Positions 11,501-14,929 of a stretch of DNA of 14,929 nt are shown in pieces (positions within the stretch are counted from its first letter, which is position 1; every line of letters begins with the position of its first letter). This DNA comes from an uncultured Fusobacterium sp. (lineage in GTDB: Bacteria > Fusobacteriota > Fusobacteriia > Fusobacteriales > Fusobacteriaceae): the NCBI GenBank assembly GCA_900545035.1, contig UQXM01000026.1:1-14929 (forward strand), given 5' to 3'. The position numbers and the translations under genes were made by a program. The notes beneath the pieces are model-generated. The model had not been told where the DNA came from, did no database searches, and worked only from the letters and a program-made list of their open reading frames with translations.

Positions 11501-14071
11501 ATTACTCATAGAACTTGTCATATTTCCAATATTCGTAATATTTCCAACAGATTTAACATTTTCTGGCTGACCTGTTGTTTTATTTTCTTTATCCCAAATA
11601 CTTCTTGTAGCCTGAAGAATAATATTTTTTTGTTTTTCTTCTGTATTTTCCTCTGATTTATTCTGACTTCCTTCTTTTGTTCCGTCTCCTTCGATTGTCA
11701 AATCTTTTTCTACATTTATTCCATACATATCACTTCTTATTAAAACCGAACCAGAAGCATTTTTTCCAAAATCAATATCTTTTATAGCACTTGTAGAAGT
11801 ATTTGTAATTACCATATCATTTGTATTATTCTCTGAATAATCTTTATATCTTAAAAATCCTACATTACTTTTTCCGTTTACTTCTATATTAAGACCGTGA
11901 ATATTTGCAATAGGGTCTACTTTTCCTATTTCATATCCTTTAAAAGCAATTTCTTTTCCCTGCTCGTCTTTTATTTTTATATCATCGTTAAATATTCCTG
12001 TATAATCAACAATATTTCCGTCTTCATCTTTTATATCTGGAACCGGATTTTTAACATTTGGGTCATCACCTTTATTTATATCTTTCCCTGTTTCATCTTT
12101 TATTAAATATCTTTCAGCATTGGCACTTAAACTTTTTGCAACAACAAATCCTCCGTTATTAGTTCCGTTTACTGAAATTTTATTAATTTTTCCTGAAGAT
12201 AATCCCTCAAGATTTTCTTTTACATTCCCTATATTATCCTCAAGACTTCCAAAAACTCTTGTATTATCGTATTTATGTTCATCTGTAAATTTTAAATTTA
12301 AATTCTTATTATCATAATGTTCAATATTCTTTAATCTTATACCATAACTGTTTTTACTGTTTGCTCCAAAATTTATATTTCCTATGTAAAGATCATCGGA
12401 AAATATTTTTCCCTCTTTATAATTATCTTTAACTTCAGGAATTCCATTTTTATCCCAATTAGTTTTTACACCTGTTTCATAAGCAATTCCAATACTGTTA
12501 TTTCCATTAATTTTAATTTCTCCGCTGTTTAAAGTAACATGGTTATTTAATTTTTGAAGTGCTCTTGTTTCTCTTTCCTGTGTTATTGAAATACCCACAA
12601 GATTTTTATCATTTCCATTTTCATTACCAAGATTAATTGTTCCTGCATTTTCTGCAACAGAATAACTCTTCATATAGTTATAATCTCCAAACCCATCTTG
12701 ATTTCCACCATCTACATAACTATCCCAAAGCTGATGATCTATTCCTAAGAGAATTCCGTTTTCTGTCTGATTTGTAAGAGTAAGTGTTCCATCAAAAATT
12801 GTTCTCGCTTTTCTTTTTTCTTCAGAAGAAAGATTATTCCCTTCTGATCCTCCGTCTGCATTTCCCCATTGGTCATAACTTGCATTAGAGTCATAGCTTC
12901 CTCCTACTCCGGCTGGATTTACACTTAAAAATATTCTGGCAACTTTTTCATTGTAATCTGTTCCTGCATAGTTTATTTCATAATTTCCACTTATTGTGCT
13001 TTTTCCCGGTGCAGTATTACTTATAAAAGCTGCTGCTTTTCCTATCCAATCTTTGTCATTTATATAGCCATAAAAATCTTTTCTGAAATTTTGAAGTATT
13101 ATATTATTTAAAACAGAACTTCCTTTTCCTGTTATCAAACCAAAATTCTCTAATCCTTCATATTTTATTTCATTTTTTTTAGTATCTGCATTGTCGTTAA
13201 AAGTAATTTTTAAAGTTTTTCCATCCTCTACTTTATAATTTCCATAATTTTCTACAACAGCCTGATTATATTCTTTATTTTTTATTATTCCTGCACTTCC
13301 TTGAGCAAATGATCCTATAACTATATCAATCTCCGGAAGATTAATTTCCTCAGGTTTTTCAACAGGCTTTGCTCCTGAAAATTCTGGAACAACAGGCTCT
13401 TTTGGAGTATAAGCATAATTTATTTCAGGACGGTTTGGTTTAAATCCTCCTTCAGTTATATCTATTACTGTATCCGCTCCTCCCTCCATATCAATATATG
13501 TATCAATATCTATATTTCCAACCGACTGATTAACTTCTGTTATTGTTTCTTTATTAACATGAGGAGTTTTTATATTTTCTTCTATTTCTGGTGTCGGAGG
13601 TTCTATTGGAGGCTCCGGTATATCTCCTATGTGAATATGGTCTATATCTGCATTTCCCTCATTTTTTTCAGGAAGACTTGGAAGTCCCGGTACAGGAATC
13701 TCCACTCTGTCAGGTACATTCATTTCAGGTTTTGCAGGCTCAAAAGAAGCTATCTCTGTTCTTTTTTCCTTTGACGAATGTCTGTGTTCATAATTTAACG
13801 GAAAGAAAAACTGCCTATTATTTTCAAGAGTCTTTGCATAATAATCTCCCTCTTTCAATAATTCGACAGTTCTTTTTTCGATTTCTTCTATTCTTTTGTT
13901 GTTTGCTTTTATTTTCTCTTCAATTTCAATTTTGTTCCCGTACACATTTTCTGCATACACTATGCTTCCTGTTATCAAAAATCCTACAAGAAGCGAGGCA
14001 GTATATCCTATCTTCTTAGATTTTACATATCTCTTCAACGATTTCTCAATAAATACATTATTGTTTCCCAA
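2555..14071 (-). CDS. Giant type V autotransporter with C-terminal OmpA-like peptidoglycan-binding domain
   Basis: This 3838-residue surface protein probably acts as an adhesin; the ligand cannot be read from sequence. Residues 1-40 are a signal peptide starting MGNNN, with likely cleavage after VYA. A charged coiled coil (about 46-83) and a proline-rich segment (about 111-245, with PEPPIEPPTPEIE) come next. From about 250 to 3330 runs the passenger, made of degenerate repeats in which short GxVGIY, GVY or GMY strands alternate with N-x-G-x-I-x-V strands; this is the signature of a right-handed beta-helix. I found no cysteine. A helical linker (about 3380-3420, MGETRGSIYSHVQSRMQDINRAFD) precedes a beta-barrel of about 280 residues ending near WRVGLRFNYKF (about 3705). 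Unusually, an OmpA C-terminal domain follows (about 3713-3838) with TDSYGSxxYNxxLSERRA and NNRRVEV. Asp3763 and Arg3778 match the diaminopimelate-contact pair. The start is a TTG placed 9 bases after AGGGAGAG. It is the second gene of an operon. Confidence 0.95.
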   Translation of the reverse strand: MGNNNVFIEKSLKRYVKSKKIGYTASLLVGFLITGSIVYAENVYGNKIEIEEKIKANNKRIEEIEKRTVELLKEGDYYAKTLENNRQFFFPLNYEHRHSSKEKRTEIASFEPAKPEMNVPDRVEIPVPGLPSLPEKNEGNADIDHIHIGDIPEPPIEPPTPEIEENIKTPHVNKETITEVNQSVGNIDIDTYIDMEGGADTVIDITEGGFKPNRPEINYAYTPKEPVVPEFSGAKPVEKPEEINLPEIDIVIGSFAQGSAGIIKNKEYNQAVVENYGNYKVEDGKTLKITFNDNADTKKNEIKYEGLENFGLITGKGSSVLNNIILQNFRKDFYGYINDKDWIGKAAAFISNTAPGKSTISGNYEINYAGTDYNEKVARIFLSVNPAGVGGSYDSNASYDQWGNADGGSEGNNLSSEEKRKARTIFDGTLTLTNQTENGILLGIDHQLWDSYVDGGNQDGFGDYNYMKSYSVAENAGTINLGNENGNDKNLVGISITQERETRALQKLNNHVTLNSGEIKINGNNSIGIAYETGVKTNWDKNGIPEVKDNYKEGKIFSDDLYIGNINFGANSKNSYGIRLKNIEHYDNKNLNLKFTDEHKYDNTRVFGSLEDNIGNVKENLEGLSSGKINKISVNGTNNGGFVVAKSLSANAERYLIKDETGKDINKGDDPNVKNPVPDIKDEDGNIVDYTGIFNDDIKIKDEQGKEIAFKGYEIGKVDPIANIHGLNIEVNGKSNVGFLRYKDYSENNTNDMVITNTSTSAIKDIDFGKNASGSVLIRSDMYGINVEKDLTIEGDGTKEGSQNKSEENTEEKQKNIILQATRSIWDKENKTTGQPENVKSVGNITNIGNMTSSMSNVVGMMSNDAEKPENIKFEEVDGLNGYKKEKAEIKNTGDIILTGKNVIGMAVLNDNLGILENGKVDTTMSGFSKTDEKPENITEIKDYNVSIYNNGTFDIKNSEILTSGTGSVAVYNIAEKDKSTGKVTISADKGQKNVIKADHGAVGLYSNGGSITSMGAFELSSESLDKDGEKGGIGIYGINGAKITIGENSVTTADGTDTSSKENIIKITNGDAGIASVGTGTEVTLNNTDLTYSGKGYALYDKEGGKININNSVINLDGRATGMKVDFGKGNNNNITLNNSKINVKSNDVVVFDIVSTEENKFTSDLTKLEENIGIAVGGIDIKDAVTHDEGIDNYITAMVDGGNLTIDQSISQTDAKNTLGDFYFKRFLGVRLNTTVKENVNVAAEITGADADKYFNGKVTGLEIVSSKNAKGFDDTSITLERGATVTANRFDGTQKEGTATVGIFADFAKVDMKDGSKIIVEKKSETSADDKSYKGAGLFVVNGSTTNVGTKYNSDNVDENAKIEVYGDNAIGVYAKSFRLEDGKILDNEYGEQKGQGKIDVTNNGIIDVSNGTGTVGIYADNNKTGATDNSNSKVANNGYIKVGSSNKEKSSVGIYGNKTIIDNKGIVEVGNGERDGEDGEKHGGVGIYAVNDSEIKDMGTIVLGNYATGIVVDATSKINDDASLIFKENSVNAERQSKIGIAYNNINSATNKEITRQHNVEINSIDINGLRAIASNGGNLQVNSNITIGDNNNRAVILTGGTAENNGTITIKKSKNPSETSSVAMVAMDKNSTISNNGTINLNGNSSIGMFVKNTDDKSGNKIGTVGTINLNGTGNTGIYIKNSVQDLELKNFVETADKKGVVFGANSDKSTGIHIHDSDKITVAEKGEKISQELNNENILLKATGNSTVMNNGILEITSNDTKGKDVGIALDETSNYNGTGEIHVAGGAIGLYSKAGESKTFESLKLKVDSRNENAIGFALRGKDDKDSNSKISINGTTEIELSNSAKVEENPDGLKENKAVGIIARDSDLSFGDINLKYNGSTGIGVYLKDNAVIEEGTLNISLAENTVHNHTAYSVGVYVNSEAGTDKENIFDINMDINIDKDKAIGIYNDKGNTDNQDTENPKTTPLKYNGTINVNSKDAIGIYNGENKSLEFSGAVNVTGENVENGASVGIYAKGNSNITNKGTVTVNGARDVGIYGNNFIVNNEKDIIVNGGTGVYLAGKNSVFNGIKGTISTNFGEVNGKSETAVYLKDGAKLGNGIGNLTLGKGDVGVYAENTTVDGSTFISKESGKGNFFVSGNDNIGENETGAIGLALEDSNTKNLNMILGNNSMGIFGINGEISAENISISSEGTDTATGIYLENKKDNSVTQNEIENIEIKLNGYGIVMEDSEEGKGTELKVTNGNFNVQNISSDKNSAAVVVGKNNKFISVGDSTKNDKDNYRIDNNIGIYGKENSLIEIIDNSIGILGKSTGIYSNGGSVKLDEKTSIGIIAGKEANGGAVFVQNGTIESNAEITGFSSDFYGLALTGNGSIINGGKIDLSGENDIGIALFGSPVDEKNTIDNSGNILIKGNKGKKSVGILGRNTDIKNKGDILIKENAVGIYYDNSQSKNSHNVNSTGNIYVSNENAVGAVFKGKAESIKIKNIADNGNENSQKTIGIYTDNLNTDSMIVNNISLKNNSLGMYMKNSTATVTVGNISVLNGEGQTNRENNASVGFAVSGGEVSLNIKDKISAGKNGTAIFNDNGKIEINDIEKLSVEAGYGSLIHSNGGVVTLKDDAGKENYEINVDGHYGFILENGGKIQGDENFQKKELTLNVKNNGTGIIFSQTDGQSDKNRPFSQIGVDTITVTGSETPDGLYTKGVYYKNLGEVTEDIEDVIIEQNGKNTAGVVFNGTYGILKTGDIFLGEEAQDSVAVLVKGNEDENHVTTITGNLIVKDGNKEGAEQKFGNIGFEAQNSSLSTDGTITVGEGFSFANSYPVGVYAVNSNKDKNYIYTGNGDLTVGNFATGVAAKNFNILYNGNITAGVGAVGIVAENDEYISGKHYVTALGNIIVGDEKLSDSDRIKGTGIYAKNSDIFVGTKDDHILMNIKNNKQNIGILSTEKGNVEFNGDVNIVGSETVERGKDSSTGIYKLGSGRVDIGKGNWTVGNNSFGIIADSGTKNQDTLKDGIILTNESQMTVQKGAVGIYSSGNITVANKGDMKINGGTEKGKSSVGIYMQNDNTGKAAGTNTAEITVDGKNAVGIQAVGNVEFSNEGTINVLNDGIGMFAVNGASVYNSKTGVINLGDENGIGSAGAVGMYAKGQGSKIFNEGIINANNGIGMYVSDGAELYNSGDINLKNGVGIKGNGTLVNTGNINIEAGYTGIDIDKDGGSLNSSDDIIKIDSDAIIIGDRYTGLGGTLNSDFDLNLKNPTIDITAGNGLGFNAPNISGGITAAPNFAGTGNGYSFDIKDFAGDDVNLEVNTSPLFDGKITDGDLSMNKVDYKDILKDYQYEEFYNSLDDTLKTGVSEDIDAIKNLNTYLESFGNSDEFYEQYDKIMGETRGSIYSHVQSRMQDINRAFDNAFDEMETSYNLSKNTDKFSLIYTNGDYKNGKTQIPDYDYRITGLLYMKEYEGTEGRDKHGYSYGFTGSRFKFGDTGSSKEDVYSVKGGLHNVKYFDKDLNLLTKLEAGINYHETDRTLAFGSYKYENDSDFWSYYISFDNKFRKTLYENYQNEFGAYLGFETEYGRFTDIKEDGTLALKIKGNDYLSAKAAAGFNGTARKYLGNDWTGKITGDIGYSYDFGHNYGENSSKLKRTESGYVSLMSEIETKGKVIGKIGIGAERLNYMGVTLEAEAAKDFERDEEYWRVGLRFNYKFNSEDAVTTLRNTFNLFGNHFDFDKDNLKRKEQDIIEAGSKIIDKHNLKGTLVLEGHTDSYGSVEYNQGLSERRAETVKRELSSQITKSGNIKYKTKGYSELKPVDTNKTAEGRANNRRVEVKYIPDSKNKTAE

Positions 14072-14080
14072 GTTTATCTT

Positions 14081-14088
14081 CTCTCCCT
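14081..14088 (-). promoter_or_regulatory. Ribosome binding site deciding the TTG start of the autotransporter
   Basis: On the - strand GGGAGAG lies nine bases before TTG at 14069-14071, which reads TTG-GGA-AAC-AAT-AAT. Starting here gives the N-terminus MGNNN, the opening I associate with other fusobacterial autotransporters, and a complete signal peptide. There is no ATG in this frame close enough to leave the signal peptide intact. Confidence 0.75.
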
Positions 14089-14090
14089 TT

Positions 14091-14468
14091 TTATTTTTCC
14101 GCTTTTTTAAGCTGTTCTATATACATTTCGTTTTCTGAAATCAATTTTTCTTTTTCTTCTGCCAATTTTTCATATTCAGCCAAAATCTTGTTATATTTTT
14201 CATCCAAGATTTTAAGCTCCTCTAATTTTTCACTGGTTTCTTTTCCCTCTGCTTCCAAATTAACTTTTTCATTTTTCAAAGCATCGGATATTCTCCTTTT
14301 CCCCAAAAGAAATGCTTCCAATATCTTTTCTTCCTGCACCTCTCCTTTTTCCAACTCAAATACTTTTTCTTCCAACTGGCTGTGATATTTTCTGATATCT
14401 GTTGTATCAGGTTCCGCCTGTGCTGTTAGGCTGAAACAAATAAATGCAGTTATCAGGATTTTGTTCAT
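14091..14468 (-). CDS. Small secreted coiled-coil protein (FadA/FAD-I-like context)
   Basis: This 125-residue exported protein has an 18-residue signal peptide (MNKILITAFICFSLTAQA, cleavage before EPD). The mature chain is almost entirely charged helix rich in Glu and Lys, with heptad spacing of Leu and Ile from about residue 30 to the C-terminus. Size and form resemble the fusobacterial FadA adhesin and the small secreted proteins, such as FAD-I, encoded ahead of the RadD autotransporter. I do not see enough identity to name it as either. It ends 19 bases before the autotransporter start, so the two are very likely co-transcribed. It may bind, chaperone or modulate the autotransporter, whose own N-terminus is also a coiled coil. 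The ATG at 14468 is fixed by an in-frame TGA 9 bases upstream. Confidence 0.88.
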   Translation of the reverse strand: MNKILITAFICFSLTAQAEPDTTDIRKYHSQLEEKVFELEKGEVQEEKILEAFLLGKRRISDALKNEKVNLEAEGKETSEKLEELKILDEKYNKILAEYEKLAEEKEKLISENEMYIEQLKKAEK

Positions 14469-14480
14469 TTTGTTCTTTCA

Positions 14481-14488
14481 TCCTCCTT
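14481..14488 (-). promoter_or_regulatory. Strong Shine-Dalgarno for the coiled-coil gene
   Basis: AAGGAGGA on the - strand stands 12 bases before the ATG at 14468, a longer gap than usual. A second ATG immediately follows the GGAGG but is in another frame and leads to no useful protein. The in-frame TGA rules out any earlier start of the secreted protein. Confidence 0.7.
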
Positions 14489-14603
14489 AAAAAATTGTTA
14501 TATTGTAAAACATAATTTTCAAAAATAAAAAAACAGCAAGATTTTCTTTCTGACTGTTAAATGAAACAGATATTTTTTAATTTTTTTAAAATAAATCTGT
14601 TAT

Positions 14604-14678
14604 ATAAATATTTTTTTGATTTTTCCTAAAATAAAACATAGAATAAAAGTGTATAATTAATTAAAAACAATTATACAC
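14604..14678 (+). repeat. Left arm of long inverted repeat
   Basis: Bases 14604-14649 are the exact reverse complement of 14884-14929 (46 of 46). The next 29 bases match 14854-14882 in inverse with four mismatches after a one-base gap. Similarity stops at about 14679. The arm lies between the spacer and the coiled-coil gene, so it would be transcribed as the gene's 5' leader if the promoter lies in the spacer. Confidence 0.93.
14649..14678. promoter_or_regulatory. Palindromic operator-like element, left copy
   Basis: GTGTATAATT and AATTATACAC form a perfect 10-base inverted repeat around AATTAAAAAC. Each half contains TATAAT on one strand, so the element could be a pair of opposed -10 boxes, a binding site for a dimeric regulator, or an RNA hairpin in the leader. 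It recurs in the right arm. Confidence 0.5.
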
Positions 14679-14796
14679 AAAAAAACAGCAAAAAATGGGG
14701 AAAAAACAGTGAAATCACAGAAAAAAATATTTTTTTGAAATTTTCCTCAATTTTCGAGTGTTTCAACAAATTTATTTAAGTTATAAAAAAATTTGC

Positions 14797-14825
14797 TTGA
14801 TTTAAAAATAAAAAAATGTTATGAT
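14797..14825 (+). promoter_or_regulatory. Candidate sigma-70-type promoter pointing right, out of the window
   Basis: TTGATT (14797-14802) and TATGAT (14820-14825) are separated by 17 bases in an A-tract-rich background. This is the best promoter match in the spacer between the inverted-repeat arms. It points away from the autotransporter operon, so either a divergent gene lies beyond 14929 or the segment is invertible and shown in the orientation that is off for the left operon. Confidence 0.5.
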
Positions 14826-14853
14826 AAAACCACTTAAAAGATAGACTGAAAAT

Positions 14854-14883
14854 GTGTATGAATGTTTTTAATCATTTATACAC
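14854..14883. promoter_or_regulatory. Palindromic operator-like element, right copy
   Basis: GTGTATGAAT and ATTTATACAC pair with one mismatch (a G-U pair in RNA) around GTTTTTAATC. The position relative to the long repeat is the same as in the left copy. Despite base changes in the arms the ability to fold is largely kept, which hints at selection on the palindrome. Confidence 0.45.
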
Positions 14884-14929
14884 CTTTTATTCTATGTTTT
14901 ATTTTAGGAAAAATCAAAAAAATATTTAT
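14854..14929 (-). repeat. Right arm of long inverted repeat (cut by the window end)
   Basis: This is the inverted partner of 14604-14678, with the 46 outer bases (14884-14929) identical. The window stops inside the repeat, so the arm may continue. A contig break at a repeat would explain this stopping point. Confidence 0.92.

Larger units (their letters stand above)
14489..14929. other. AT-rich intergenic control region upstream of the surface operon
   Basis: About 440 bases without a convincing gene, dominated by A and T runs. It holds a 5' leader next to the coiled-coil gene, the two arms of a long inverted repeat, and a 175-base spacer between them. In the leader (- strand) the segment ATCTGTTT (about 14564-14571) can pair either with AACAGAT (14595-14601) or with AACAG just downstream, giving two mutually exclusive weak hairpins. 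No convincing promoter for the autotransporter operon could be placed. The weak candidates on the - strand are TATAAT at 14670-14675 without a good -35, and TATAAC near 14780-14785. Confidence 0.7.

Noticed and set aside
2555..14071. Many + strand open frames of 60-150 codons opposite the autotransporter gene
   Set aside because: They are antisense shadows of a long, stop-free, repeat-rich gene. Their products are low-complexity Phe/Ser/Ile-rich chains without good ribosome sites or recognisable domains.
14707..14720. CAGTGAAATCACAG as a Crp- or FNR-type operator
   Set aside because: The half-sites GTGA and TCAC are only two bases apart, against six for Crp, and the FNR pattern TTGAT-N4-ATCAA is absent.
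14852..14929. An open reading frame on the + strand starting ATG-TGT-ATG-AAT and open to the window end
   Set aside because: No ribosome site precedes it, it runs through the inverted-repeat arm, and the related frame in the left arm stops soon. The open frame is short enough to arise by chance in AT-rich DNA.
14604..14929. A MITE or insertion sequence bounded by the inverted repeats
   Set aside because: There is no transposase remnant and no target duplication can be seen because the right end is cut off. The matching palindromes and the position upstream of an operon fit a control region better, but a MITE is not excluded.

Overview
The window looks like the chromosome of an AT-rich, diderm member of the Fusobacteriota, probably Fusobacteriaceae. 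The reasons are a giant type V autotransporter that begins with the MGNNN motif I associate with fusobacterial autotransporters, a small secreted coiled-coil gene just upstream of it, and a fused FeoA-FeoB ferrous iron transporter. The genus is an inference from style; no rRNA or other phylogenetic marker is present.

Layout. From 1 to 2501 (+ strand) lies an iron-uptake operon. It holds a FeoA-FeoB fusion, whose first FeoA strand is missing or out of frame at the left edge, followed immediately by a 45-residue FeoB-associated cysteine-rich membrane protein. A strong hairpin at 2520-2550 separates this operon from a convergent one and can terminate transcription both ways. From 14468 down to 2555 (- strand) is a two-gene surface operon: a 125-residue secreted coiled-coil protein and, 19 bases later, a 3838-residue autotransporter. 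The autotransporter has a signal peptide, a coiled-coil and proline-rich N-terminal module, about 3000 residues of glycine/asparagine-rich beta-helix repeats, a helical linker and a beta-barrel. After the barrel it carries an OmpA-type peptidoglycan-binding domain with the expected Asp/Arg pair. The last 440 bases hold no convincing gene, but contain a 75-base inverted repeat (46 bases of it perfect) around a 175-base A/T-rich spacer.

How it fits together. The Feo proteins import Fe2+ across the inner membrane. The surface operon would place a very long filamentous adhesin-like passenger outside the cell, with its barrel in the outer membrane and its OmpA domain holding the peptidoglycan. The small coiled-coil protein is a likely accessory, as in fusobacterial adhesin operons that pair a small secreted protein with a giant autotransporter. 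The inverted repeat upstream is either an invertible phase-variation switch or a shared leader of two divergent related operons. The best promoter I can find between the arms points right, away from the autotransporter.

The most interesting points are the autotransporter-OmpA fusion and the inverted-repeat control region. The window ends inside the right arm of that repeat, so its full extent cannot be seen.
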